In this document: piece by piece, positions 9,331-17,655 of the stretch
Position numbering within the stretch: the first letter of the stretch is position 1
How the letters are laid out: each line of letters opens with the position of its first letter
NCBI RefSeq assembly: GCF_009669325.1
Contig: NZ_SZWE01000001.1
Span: forward strand, 2,547,501-2,611,500
Direction: 5' to 3'
Source of the DNA: Roseovarius bejariae
Lineage (GTDB): Bacteria; Pseudomonadota; Alphaproteobacteria; Rhodobacterales; Rhodobacteraceae
DNA length: 64,000 bases
Program-made: the position numbers and the translations under genes
Notes under the pieces: generated by a model
Seen by the model: only the letters and a program-made list of their open reading frames with translations
Database searches by the model: none
What the model was told of the DNA's origin: nothing

Positions 9331-9905
9331 ATATTATCCTCCTCGGACCACCGGGCGCGGGCAAGGGCACACAAGCCCAGAAACTCGTCGATGCACGCAA
9401 CATGATCCAACTCTCGACCGGCGACATGCTGCGCGAGGCCAAGGACAGCGGCACCGAAATGGGCAAGATCGTCGCCGATGTCATGGCCCGCGGTGACCTT
9501 GTCACCGACGAGATCGTGATCGGCCTCATCCGCGAGAAGCTGCAAGGCGACAAGCAGGGCGGCTTCATCTTCGACGGCTTCCCCCGGACGCTGGCACAGG
9601 CTGACGCATTGGCCGACCTCCTGCAAGAGCAGGGCGAGTCCCTCGATGCGGTGATCGAAATGCGCGTCGATGACGACACGCTCGTCAAACGTATCGTCGG
9701 CCGCGCCGAAGAAGCGCGCGCTGCGGGCAAACCCGTGCGCGCCGACGACAACGAGGAAAGCGTCAAACACCGCTTGATGGAATACTACAAGAAAACGGCT
9801 CCTCTGATTGGTTATTACTACGCCAAGGACCAACTCCAAAGCGTGGACGGATTGGGCGCGATCGACGAGGTTTCCGGCGCCATCGCGGGCGTGCTGGACA
9901 AATAA
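9327..9905 (+). CDS. adk: adenylate kinase
   Basis: 192 aa. It catalyses ATP + AMP = 2 ADP. The P-loop GPPGAGKGT lies at residues 7-15, STGDMLR at about 30-36 and FDGFPRT at about 83-89. The LID is the short type, without the zinc-binding extension. It overlaps secY by 4 nt. secY-adk-rpsM is the usual alphaproteobacterial order. Confidence 0.98.
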
Positions 9906-9916
9906 GGGCAGGGGGG

Positions 9917-9945
9917 TTGACGCCCCTCGATTTTGCGCCTAACCA
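9917..9945 (+). promoter_or_regulatory. possible promoter upstream of rpsM
   Basis: TTGACG (9917-9922), 17 bp, TAACCA (9940-9945). The -35 is good but the -10 is weak. The 194-nt gap before rpsM supports a separate promoter for the alpha-operon genes. Confidence 0.4.
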
Positions 9946-10019
9946 CCCCTATCTCGAAAGAGTAAATGATTCCCTATTGGTCCGTCCGATTGCGAATCGA
10001 TCACCTGGAATTCAGCTGC

Positions 10020-10044
10020 GGCCCGAAGCGTCACGCCTCGGGCC
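10020..10044 (+). promoter_or_regulatory. leader hairpin upstream of rpsM
   Basis: GGCCCGAAGCG (10020-10030) pairs with CGCCTCGGGCC (10034-10044) around TCA, with one mismatch. It lies 55 nt before the rpsM start and lacks a following T-run. It could be a leader structure for autoregulation; that is inference. Confidence 0.4.
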
Positions 10045-10099
10045 TACGTTGTGAAAAAAGGTTCTGGAGCTACGGAACCGCAACGAAAGGATATGACAC

Positions 10100-10468
10100 G
10101 TGGCACGTATCGCCGGCGTAAACCTTCCCACCGCCAAACGGGTGCCTATCGCCCTGACCTATATCACCGGAATTGGCCACACCTCGGCCAAGGCCATCTG
10201 CGAAGCTGTCAACATCGACCCCACCCGCCGGGTGAACGAGCTCAGCGACGCCGAAGCACTGGCCCTGCGCGAACACATCGACGGCAACTACACCGTCGAA
10301 GGTGACCTGCGCCGTGAAGTGCAGATGAACATCAAGCGCCTGATGGACCTCGGGTCCTACCGTGGCCTGCGTCACCGCCGCAACCTGCCGGTTCGCGGTC
10401 AGCGGACGCACACCAATGCCCGCACCCGCAAGGGCCCGGCGAAACCCATCGCCGGCAAGAAGAAGTAA
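10100..10468 (+). CDS. rpsM: 30S ribosomal protein S13
   Basis: 122 aa. S13 lies in the 30S head and contacts P-site tRNA and the 50S subunit. [21 protein letters not shown], the helix-hairpin-helix [11 protein letters not shown], and the C-terminal [18 protein letters not shown] are diagnostic. The start codon is GTG. No rpmJ precedes it, as is common in this class. Confidence 0.97.
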   Translation: MARIAGVNLPTAKRVPIALTYITGIGHTSAKAICEAVNIDPTRRVNELSDAEALALREHIDGNYTVEGDLRREVQMNIKRLMDLGSYRGLRHRRNLPVRGQRTHTNARTRKGPAKPIAGKKK

Positions 10469-10483
10469 GGGAGGGCTTGAGAA

Positions 10484-10873
10484 ATGGCACGTGATACTCG
10501 TCGCACCAAGAAAAAGGTTTCCAAGAACATCGCCACCGGCGTTGCTCATGTGAACTCCTCGTTCAACAACACCAAGATCCTGATCTCGGACGTGCAAGGC
10601 AACGCCATCTCGTGGTCGTCCGCCGGCACCATGGGCTTCAAGGGCTCGCGCAAGTCGACCCCTTACGCCGCCCAGATGGCCGCCGAAGATGCCGGTCGCA
10701 AGGCACAGGATCACGGTATGAAAACTCTTGAGGTCGAAGTTCAGGGCCCCGGTTCGGGCCGTGAATCGGCGCTTCGTGCGCTGGCCGCCATCGGCTTCAA
10801 CATCACCTCGATCCGTGACGTGACGCCGATCGCGCACAACGGCTGCCGCCCGCCGAAGCGTCGTCGGGTCTAA
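10484..10873 (+). CDS. rpsK: 30S ribosomal protein S11
   Basis: 129 aa. S11 forms part of the 30S platform near the E site. [35 protein letters not shown] and the C-terminal [18 protein letters not shown] are the family signature. GGGAGGG precedes the ATG, 15 nt after rpsM. rpsD is absent from this position, so rpoA comes next. Confidence 0.98.
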   Translation: MARDTRRTKKKVSKNIATGVAHVNSSFNNTKILISDVQGNAISWSSAGTMGFKGSRKSTPYAAQMAAEDAGRKAQDHGMKTLEVEVQGPGSGRESALRALAAIGFNITSIRDVTPIAHNGCRPPKRRRV

Positions 10874-10887
10874 GCACTTTTTATTTG

Positions 10888-10920
10888 GTTGGGGCCGCGT
10901 GTTCTGCACGGCCCCAATCC
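10888..10920 (+). terminator. terminator-like hairpin between rpsK and rpoA
   Basis: TTGGGGCCG (10889-10897) pairs with CGGCCCCAA (10909-10917). The T-run downstream is weak and delayed, so it may attenuate rather than end transcription into rpoA. Confidence 0.4.
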
Positions 10921-10986
10921 GTCGTTTTAAACCTCGGGCGTTCCGGACCTTCGGACATGGGGCCGGGACAGGAATGGAGGGACCAC

Positions 10987-12003
10987 ATGATCCACAAGAA
11001 TTGGGCCGAATTGATCAAGCCGACCCAGCTTGAGGTGAAGCCGGGCAACGACCCGCTCCGCCAAGCCACCGTCGTGGCAGAACCGCTTGAGCGTGGCTTT
11101 GGCCTGACGCTCGGTAACGCTCTGCGCCGCGTGCTGCTCAGCTCGCTGCAGGGTGCCGCCATCACCAGCGTTCAGATCGACAACGTCCTGCACGAGTTTT
11201 CCAGCGTCGCGGGCGTTCGCGAAGATGTCACCGACATCGTGCTGAACCTCAAGGGCGTTGCCCTGCGCATGGACGTCGAAGGGCCCAAGCGCCTCTCGAT
11301 CAATGCCAAGGGCCCGGGTGAGGTCACTGCCGGTGACATCGCCGACAGCGCGGGTATCGAGATCCTCAACAAGGATCACGTGATCTGCCACCTCGACGAA
11401 GGCGCCGACCTTTACATGGAACTGACCGTCGGCACCGGCAAAGGCTATGTTGCCGCCGACAAGAACAAGCCCGAGGATGCGCCGATTGGCCTGATCCCCG
11501 TGGACGCGATCTATTCGCCGGTCAACAAGGTCAGCTACGATGTCCAACCCACCCGTGAAGGGCAGGTGCTGGATTATGACAAGCTGACCATGAAAGTCGA
11601 AACCGACGGTTCGATCACGCCGGATGATGCCGTGGCCTTTGCCGCCCGCATCCTGCAAGACCAACTGTCGATCTTCGTCAACTTCGAAGAGCCCGAGTCG
11701 GCCGGTCGTCAGGACGAGGACGAAGGTCTCGAATTCAACCCGCTGCTTCTCAAGAAAGTGGACGAGCTGGAACTGTCGGTCCGTTCGGCGAACTGCCTGA
11801 AGAACGACAACATCGTTTACATCGGCGACCTGATCCAGAAAACCGAAGCCGAGATGCTCCGCACCCCGAACTTCGGCCGCAAGTCGCTCAACGAGATCAA
11901 AGAGGTTCTCTCGGGCATGGGTCTGCACCTCGGCATGGATGTCGAAGACTGGCCGCCCGACAACATCGAAGATCTGGCCAAGAAATACGAAGACCAGTTC
12001 TAA
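10987..12003 (+). CDS. rpoA: DNA-directed RNA polymerase subunit alpha
   Basis: 338 aa from the ATG at 10987. GGAGGGACCAC precedes it, and an upstream in-frame start would add a low-complexity leader. The N-terminal assembly domain carries [20 protein letters not shown]. The C-terminal domain (about 255-320) carries [19 protein letters not shown] and [15 protein letters not shown], the UP-element and activator contact surface. It is followed by rplQ after a 183-nt gap that holds a palindromic repeat cluster. Confidence 0.98.
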   Translation: MIHKNWAELIKPTQLEVKPGNDPLRQATVVAEPLERGFGLTLGNALRRVLLSSLQGAAITSVQIDNVLHEFSSVAGVREDVTDIVLNLKGVALRMDVEGPKRLSINAKGPGEVTAGDIADSAGIEILNKDHVICHLDEGADLYMELTVGTGKGYVAADKNKPEDAPIGLIPVDAIYSPVNKVSYDVQPTREGQVLDYDKLTMKVETDGSITPDDAVAFAARILQDQLSIFVNFEEPESAGRQDEDEGLEFNPLLLKKVDELELSVRSANCLKNDNIVYIGDLIQKTEAEMLRTPNFGRKSLNEIKEVLSGMGLHLGMDVEDWPPDNIEDLAKKYEDQF

Positions 12004-12021
12004 GAATTTCGTGGGCCGTTT

Positions 12022-12099
12022 CGTACGACTCGTACGATCCGGCCCGCGGCACCCCCGAGTTTCGTACGAAACTCACGTACAAAACGTACGACTCGTACG
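12022..12099. repeat. CGTACG palindromic repeat cluster 1
   Basis: Five CGTACG palindromes start at 12022, 12031, 12063, 12085 and 12094, plus a degenerate CGTACA at 12076. Start-to-start spacings are 9, 32, 13, 9 and 9. The block 12063-12091 matches the cluster at 40218-40246 with two mismatches over 29 bp. The cluster fills most of the rpoA-rplQ gap. Confidence 0.75.
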
Positions 12100-12186
12100 A
12101 AACTTACCCCGGGCACCCGCCCCAAGGAGAGTCGGTGACACGCATCATCGGCCAGACAAAGCAAAACACAGCAAAGGACTAGAAAA

Positions 12187-12612
12187 ATGCGTCACGCAAA
12201 AGGCTACCGCCGCCTCAACCGCACCCACGAGCACCGCAAGGCCCTCTGGGCCAACATGGCCGGTTCGCTCATCGAACATGAACAGATCAAGACGACCCTG
12301 CCCAAGGCGAAGGAACTTCGCCGCGTGGTCGAAAAGCTGGTAACCCTCGGAAAACGCGGCGATATTCACGCCCGCCGTCAGGCCGCGGCCCAGCTTAAGC
12401 AGGACAAGTACGTCGCGAAACTCTTCGACGTCATCGGCCCGCGCTACGCCGAACGTCAGGGCGGCTACGTCCGCGTCCTGAAGGCCGGCTTCCGCTACGG
12501 CGACATGGCCCCGATGGCCATCATCGAATTCGTCGATCGGGATGTCGACGCCAAAGGTGCCGCAGACCGCGCCCGCGTCGAAGCCGAAGAAGCGGCGGCA
12601 GGCGAAGAATAA
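12187..12612 (+). CDS. rplQ: 50S ribosomal protein L17
   Basis: 141 aa. [20 protein letters not shown], followed by [20 protein letters not shown] and [21 protein letters not shown], is the L17 core. The C-terminus is an acidic Glu/Ala tail, common in alphaproteobacteria. L17 sits near the exit tunnel. It is the last gene of the ribosomal supercluster here. Confidence 0.97.
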   Translation: MRHAKGYRRLNRTHEHRKALWANMAGSLIEHEQIKTTLPKAKELRRVVEKLVTLGKRGDIHARRQAAAQLKQDKYVAKLFDVIGPRYAERQGGYVRVLKAGFRYGDMAPMAIIEFVDRDVDAKGAADRARVEAEEAAAGEE

Positions 12613-12618
12613 GATATT

Positions 12619-12671
12619 GAAACCAAACGGTTTCTTTTCGGGCCCCTGCCAATTTGGCGGGGGTCTTTTTC
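12619..12671 (+). terminator. hairpin plus rho-independent terminator after rplQ
   Basis: A small hairpin, GAAACC/GGTTTC (12619-12634), precedes the main stem CCCCTGCCA/TGGCGGGGG (12643-12663, one wobble), followed by TCTTTTTC. It ends the ribosomal supercluster transcript. Confidence 0.85.
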
Positions 12672-12735
12672 TTTGCGGTTGCACTTTCCCGCCCGCCTTC
12701 GCATATCTTTGGGACATGGAATTGAAGGGGGTTTC

Positions 12736-14115
12736 ATGCTCCGCGTCTTGATCATCCTTCTCATTAGCCTCAGCTCCCCGGCATGGGCCGAAACCCGCGT
12801 GCCCGGCTCTCAGGCCGAGATTTCCATGGGGTTTACGCCCGTGGTCAAGCGCGCCGCCCCCGCCGTGGTGAACATCTACGCGCGCCGGATCGTCAATGTC
12901 CGCTCAAGCCCCTTTGCGGGCGATCCGTTTTTTCAAAACCTTTTCAACAACTTCGGGGTGCCGCAACAGCGGGTGCAGAACTCTCTCGGCTCCGGCGTGA
13001 TCCTCAGTGAGGACGGTATCGTCGTGTCGAATTACCATGTCGTTGGCGAGGCAACGGACATCCGTGTTGTCCTCAAGGATCGGCGCGAGTTCGAAGCCAA
13101 GGTCTTGTTATCAGACGAAGAATCCGACCTTGCGATCCTCAGGATGCAGGATGCGCCCAGCCTCCCCGCCCTCGAATTGCGCGATAGCGACACTGTTGAA
13201 GTGGGGGAACTGGTCCTTGCCATCGGCAACCCCTTCGGCGTCGGCCAAACCGTCAGTTCCGGTATCGTGTCGGGCCTTGCCCGCTCGGGCACAGCCACCG
13301 GCAATGCGCGGGGCTACTTCATCCAGACGGATGCGCCCATCAACCCCGGCAACTCGGGCGGGGCGTTGGTGGACGTGAACGGCCAACTCATTGGAATCAA
13401 TACATCAATTCTAAGCCGGTCTGGCGGATCGAATGGTATCGGTTTTGCCATTCCTTCGGCCTTGGTGGCGCAATTCGTCGCCCAGGCCAAGGCCGGCAAC
13501 AGCCGCTTTGAGCGGCCGTGGGCCGGCCTTTCCGGGCAATCCGTGACGGCTGACATGGCCGAAGGTCTGGGGCTGGACCGACCGGGGGGGATCATCATCT
13601 CCGAGGTTCACCCGGACAGCCCCTTCGCGGAGGCGGACATTCGCCCCGGGGACGTGATCACGCAGGTGGACGGTTTGCCGGTCAACACACCCGCAGAAAT
13701 GATTTTTCGCATGTCCGTCAAGGGCTTGGGGGAAGAGGTCAAGCTAACCCATTACCGTGATGGGCACCGTGATGTGACACCCATCCGCTTGATCGCGGCA
13801 CCAAACGAGCCCCCACGCGATCAGACAACCACCGGCAATGGCTCGGCAATTCCGGGTCTGACATTGTCCACTCTCAACCCTGCTGTGATCGCTGACTATG
13901 ATCTGTCGCTGATGAGTGGCGGGGTTGTTGTCGATGATCCGGGGCAGGTAGGCGCGCGCGCGGGCCTTCGAAGGGGGGATATTCTTTTGTCCATCAATGG
14001 CTTGGCCCCCAAGGCAAGCCGTGAAGCCGTGGGCTTTCTGCGCGACGCGCGCAACCGTTTGGCCCTCGAGGTCCAGCGGGGATCGCGGCGTTTGGTCATG
14101 CGGTTTCGGCTTTAA
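12736..14115 (+). CDS. DegP/DegQ-type periplasmic serine endoprotease (HtrA family)
   Basis: 459 aa from the ATG at 12736, chosen because it opens into a signal peptide (residues 1-18, SPAWA cleavage) and GAAGGGG lies upstream. The trypsin-like domain carries the catalytic triad His101 (SNYHVV), Asp131 (ESDLAIL) and Ser207 (NPGNSGGAL). Two PDZ domains follow at about 265-350 and 370-455. It should degrade or refold misfolded envelope proteins. rarA begins 3 nt after its stop, so the two are probably co-transcribed. Confidence 0.93.
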   Translation: MLRVLIILLISLSSPAWAETRVPGSQAEISMGFTPVVKRAAPAVVNIYARRIVNVRSSPFAGDPFFQNLFNNFGVPQQRVQNSLGSGVILSEDGIVVSNYHVVGEATDIRVVLKDRREFEAKVLLSDEESDLAILRMQDAPSLPALELRDSDTVEVGELVLAIGNPFGVGQTVSSGIVSGLARSGTATGNARGYFIQTDAPINPGNSGGALVDVNGQLIGINTSILSRSGGSNGIGFAIPSALVAQFVAQAKAGNSRFERPWAGLSGQSVTADMAEGLGLDRPGGIIISEVHPDSPFAEADIRPGDVITQVDGLPVNTPAEMIFRMSVKGLGEEVKLTHYRDGHRDVTPIRLIAAPNEPPRDQTTTGNGSAIPGLTLSTLNPAVIADYDLSLMSGGVVVDDPGQVGARAGLRRGDILLSINGLAPKASREAVGFLRDARNRLALEVQRGSRRLVMRFRL

Positions 14116-14118
14116 GGG

Positions 14119-15426
14119 ATGAGCGATCTTTTCGATCAGGCCCCTGACGCCATTCCCGACACCGCACCGCGCCCCTTGGCCGACCGCCTGCGCCCGAAAA
14201 CCCTAGCGCAGGTGATCGGGCAGGAGCAGGTGCTTGGTGCGCAGGCCCCGCTTGGTGTCATGCTGTCCTCGGGCAGCCTGTCATCGCTGATTTTCTGGGG
14301 GCCTCCAGGTGTTGGCAAAACCACCATCGCCCGGCTTCTGGCCGATGAAACCGATCTGCATTTCGTTCAGATCAGTGCCATTTTCACTGGCGTTCCCGAA
14401 CTGAAAAAGGTCTTTGAACAGGCCAAGCACCGTCGCGCGAACGGGCAGGGGACGCTTTTGTTCGTGGACGAGATTCACCGATTCAACAAGGCGCAGCAGG
14501 ACGGGTTTCTGCCCCATATGGAGGACGGTACGATCCTTCTGGTGGGCGCGACCACGGAAAACCCCAGTTTCGAGTTGAACGCAGCCCTTCTGAGCCGCTC
14601 TCAAGTTCTTGTTCTGGAACGACTTTCCCTTGCCGATCTGGAACGCATGGCGCAACGTGCCGAGGCCGAACTTGGCCGTGCCCTGCCGCTGGACGGTCCG
14701 GCGCGCGAGGCGCTTTTGGAAATGGCCGATGGCGATGGCCGCGCGCTTTTGAACCTGATCGAACAGGTCGCGGCGTGGCAGGTGGATGGCAAGCTGGATA
14801 CCGAGGCCCTGACGACCCGGCTAATGCGGCGGGCGGCGAAATACGACAAGGGCGGGGATGAGCATTACAATCTGATATCTGCGCTGCACAAATCGGTGCG
14901 CGGGTCCGATCCGGATGCAGCACTGTATTGGTATGCCCGGATGCTCACCGGCGGTGAGGACCCGCGCTATTTGGCGCGCCGGATCACCCGGATGGCGGTT
15001 GAGGATATCGGCCTTGCCGACCCGCAGGCACAAACCGTTTGCCTGCACGCTTGGGAAACCTATGAGCGTCTGGGAAGCCCCGAAGGCGAATTGGCCTTGG
15101 CGCAGGCCGTGACCTACCTCGCCCTCGCGCCCAAATCCAATTCTGGCTATGCCGCCTACAAGGCGGCCATGCGAGAAGCCAAGAAAACCGGCAGTGAGCC
15201 ACCCCCCAAGCATATCCTGAACGCGCCAACCAAGCTGATGAAAGATCAGGGTTATGGCGATGGCTATGCCTATGATCACGATGCCGAGGATGGGTTCTCG
15301 GGGCAGAACTATTTCCCGGACGGCATGACCCGACCGGCCCTTTATCAACCGGTTGAACGTGGGTTCGAACGCGAATTGAAGAAGCGACTCACCTACTTTT
15401 CCAAGTTGCGCGCACAGCGATCATAG
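14119..15426 (+). CDS. rarA: replication-associated recombination protein A (AAA+ ATPase)
   Basis: 435 aa. Walker [10 protein letters not shown] lies at 61-69 and Walker [13 protein letters not shown] at about 113-124, with sensor [11 protein letters not shown] downstream. RarA/MgsA is related to clamp loaders and Holliday-junction helicase RuvB and acts at stalled replication forks. The C-terminal helical oligomerisation region contains [16 protein letters not shown] and [18 protein letters not shown] segments, typical of the family. It is a close neighbour of the HtrA gene. Confidence 0.95.
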   Translation: MSDLFDQAPDAIPDTAPRPLADRLRPKTLAQVIGQEQVLGAQAPLGVMLSSGSLSSLIFWGPPGVGKTTIARLLADETDLHFVQISAIFTGVPELKKVFEQAKHRRANGQGTLLFVDEIHRFNKAQQDGFLPHMEDGTILLVGATTENPSFELNAALLSRSQVLVLERLSLADLERMAQRAEAELGRALPLDGPAREALLEMADGDGRALLNLIEQVAAWQVDGKLDTEALTTRLMRRAAKYDKGGDEHYNLISALHKSVRGSDPDAALYWYARMLTGGEDPRYLARRITRMAVEDIGLADPQAQTVCLHAWETYERLGSPEGELALAQAVTYLALAPKSNSGYAAYKAAMREAKKTGSEPPPKHILNAPTKLMKDQGYGDGYAYDHDAEDGFSGQNYFPDGMTRPALYQPVERGFERELKKRLTYFSKLRAQRS

Positions 15427-15739
15427 GCGCGTTACAGGCGATTTCACTTCTCGTCACGGTAGTACACTTGTTTTTTTCCGACACTGGTTTCCAGCCGATC
15501 AGAAGGTCGTTTTGCCTGATTATACGGCTGAATTCACGCCATTCTGGCATCAATCACTGGAATCTAAAAAAAATTTGAATAGCCAAGCTATAGGGTAGAA
15601 GGCTGCCGGATTTCGTGTTTTGTTACCTGTATGTCGCATTTAGGCTACCGGTCTACGCAAAGGGAAGGGAAGCTTTGCAGGAGAGACACATTCTGACAGC
15701 TCCAATCAGCGAACAAGACCAAATTAACAGGGATAAAAC
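15427..15739. other. 313-nt intergenic region upstream of the first binding-protein gene
   Basis: No credible coding frame. It is A/T-richer than the neighbouring genes and carries the promoter block at 15575-15622 described separately. A long untranslated leader (about 120 nt) would follow that promoter. Nothing else is recognisable. Confidence 0.5.
15575..15622 (+). promoter_or_regulatory. promoter block, copy 1 of a duplicated regulatory sequence
   Basis: TTGAAT (15575-15580) and TAGAAG (15596-15601) are separated by 15 bp. The stretch GGGTAGAAG (15593-15601) and CGGATTTCGTGTTTTG (15607-15622) recur without gaps at 17515-17544 in front of the paralogous gene. Shared sequence ahead of duplicated genes suggests the promoter or operator was copied with the gene. 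Confidence 0.55.
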
Positions 15740-17350
15740 ATGACAAAGGTCAAAGATCAGTTACTCATCGACCGGCTGGCGGATGCCGCCCGCAACGGCA
15801 AGATTTCGCGCCGGTCATTCATGCACTACTCGATGGCGGCGGGCATGACCGCTTCGGCCGCCACGGGGCTCTGGACCACTCAGGCTCAGGCGCAGCCCAA
15901 GCGGGGTGGCACCTTTAAGGTGGGCATGCATGACGGCAATTCGTCCGACACCCACGACCCGGGCCAGTATGTCTCGCGCCAGCAGATCTATCTCGCCCAC
16001 CAGTATCGCAGCTATCTGACGTTGATTGAGCCCGACGGCACGCTCGGGCCGGACCTTGCAAGCGACTGGTCAGCCAACGAAGACGCCTCGGTCTGGACCT
16101 TCGAGATCAACCCGAACGCGTCGTTCCACAGCGGCAATCCGGTGATGGCAAAGGATGTGGTCGCATCGCTCAACCACCACCGCGGCGAGGAGTCGACCTC
16201 GGCGGCCAAATCGCTGCTGTCCTCGGTGACCGACGTGACGGCCGATGGCGATCACACGGTCGTCGTTTCTCTGGAAAGCGGCAACGCCGACCTGCCTTGG
16301 CTGATGACCGACTATCACCTTGCCATCTGCCCGGCCAATGACGACGGCAGCATCAACTGGCAGTCGGGCGACGGTTCGGGCCCCTACAAGATTGATCAGG
16401 GGGAGTGGGGCGTCGGCTGGAAGCTCAGCCGTCATGACGGCTGGCACCTCGAGGGCGCCTATTTCGATAATGTCGAGATGCTGGTGCTCAACGACCCGAA
16501 CGCGCGCCAGACTGCACTGGTCACCGGCGATGTTGACGCGGTGTCGCTGATCGACATCAAAACCTCGGCGCTCTTGCAGCGCGATCCCAACATCGCCGTG
16601 GAGAACGTGCCCTCGGCGGCCGCGATCACAATGCCGATGTTCTGTGACACCGCGCCGTTCGACGATGTCAACGTGCGCAACGCGCTCAAGTTGTCCATCG
16701 ACCGCAACGAGATCATCGAGAAGATCGCCTTCGGCGCGGCCACCATCGGCAACGACTTCCACCATTCGCCGGCCCAGCCTTATTGGCCCGACGATATTCC
16801 GCAGCGCGAATACGACCCTGAGCAGGCCAAGTCGCTGCTCAAGAAGGCGGGGATGGAGGACCTTACGGTCAGTATCTCTACGGCCGACAGCTTGTTCTCG
16901 GGCGCCGTCGACATGTGCGTGCTTTACGCCGAGCAGGCAAAGCAGGCCGGCATCACCGTCAATGTCATACGCGAGCCCAACGACGGGTACTATTCCGACG
17001 TTTGGTTGAAAAAGCCGTTCTGCGCGGTTTCCTGGGGCGCGCGCCCCACGCCGGACGTGATGTATACTCTGGCTTACAAGGCCGATGCGGACTGGAATGA
17101 AAGCCGTTGGAAGAACGAGCGGTTCAACGAGTTGCTGCTACAGGCCAAGTCCGAACTCGACGACAGCCTGCGCGCCGAGATGTACCGCGAAATGGGTATG
17201 ATCGCCCGTGACGATGGCGGCACGATCATCCCGATGTTCAACAACTTCGTCTACGCGCGGCGCAGCAATGTGATGCATGGCGAAAACCTTGCGGCAAGCT
17301 GGGAGCTGGACGGTGCCCGCGCGCCAAGTCGCTGGTGGTTCTCGTCCTGA
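15740..17350 (+). CDS. ABC transporter substrate-binding protein, peptide/opine family 5 (copy 1)
   Basis: 536 aa, SBP_bac_5 (DppA/OppA-like). A Tat signal is visible: SRRSFM with Arg24-Arg25, then SMAAGMTASAATG and a TQAQA cleavage region near 47-51. Export of a folded protein to the periplasm is therefore expected. Family features include FEINPNASFHSGNPVMAKDV and SGDGSGPYKI. The ligand cannot be deduced; DppA-like peptides are one possibility. A paralogue of identical length lies directly downstream, followed by the permease and ATPase genes. Confidence 0.9.
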   Translation: MTKVKDQLLIDRLADAARNGKISRRSFMHYSMAAGMTASAATGLWTTQAQAQPKRGGTFKVGMHDGNSSDTHDPGQYVSRQQIYLAHQYRSYLTLIEPDGTLGPDLASDWSANEDASVWTFEINPNASFHSGNPVMAKDVVASLNHHRGEESTSAAKSLLSSVTDVTADGDHTVVVSLESGNADLPWLMTDYHLAICPANDDGSINWQSGDGSGPYKIDQGEWGVGWKLSRHDGWHLEGAYFDNVEMLVLNDPNARQTALVTGDVDAVSLIDIKTSALLQRDPNIAVENVPSAAAITMPMFCDTAPFDDVNVRNALKLSIDRNEIIEKIAFGAATIGNDFHHSPAQPYWPDDIPQREYDPEQAKSLLKKAGMEDLTVSISTADSLFSGAVDMCVLYAEQAKQAGITVNVIREPNDGYYSDVWLKKPFCAVSWGARPTPDVMYTLAYKADADWNESRWKNERFNELLLQAKSELDDSLRAEMYREMGMIARDDGGTIIPMFNNFVYARRSNVMHGENLAASWELDGARAPSRWWFSS

Positions 17351-17655
17351 TCGGATGTCTGAAGATTATCCACTCCGGTGCGGTTGGCGCCGGGGTGGGA
17401 TCGGCGCTTCGCGGCCGCGATTCTCCGAGCGCGTCTCGTGCGTGTGGGCCCTAATTCACAACGGTTCCCGATGTGCCTTCCCAACCAAAATTCGCTTTGA
17501 ACACAGCAAGTAAAGGGTAGAAGTGTTTCGGATTTCGTGTTTTGATATTAGCGTGTCGGTTTCAGAACACTCACCTTGTGCAGAGATAGGAAATCCTTAC
17601 CCGGCGCATGCAAAAAAAGATCACCATGATCAAAAAAATCCTCCAGGGAGACAAT
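17351..17655. other. 305-nt intergenic region between the two binding-protein genes
   Basis: No coding frame supported. It contains an imperfect hairpin (CCACTCCGG / CCGGGGTGG at about 17370-17398) that could end copy 1 transcripts, and the second copy of the promoter block at 17497-17544. Confidence 0.45.
17497..17544 (+). promoter_or_regulatory. promoter block, copy 2 of the duplicated regulatory sequence
   Basis: TTGAAC (17497-17502), 15 bp, TAGAAG (17518-17523), then CGGATTTCGTGTTTTG at 17529-17544. It aligns without gaps with 15575-15622 while surrounding sequence does not, so the block is conserved above background. Confidence 0.55.

Noticed and set aside
10468..10987. Missing rpmJ and rpsD as a deletion
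   Set aside because: Absence of rpmJ after secY and of rpsD before rpoA is normal in alphaproteobacteria, so no rearrangement needs to be invoked.
12022..12099. CRISPR-like array at the CGTACG repeats
   Set aside because: Units are short palindromes with irregular spacing and no unique spacers of constant length; no cas genes are nearby.
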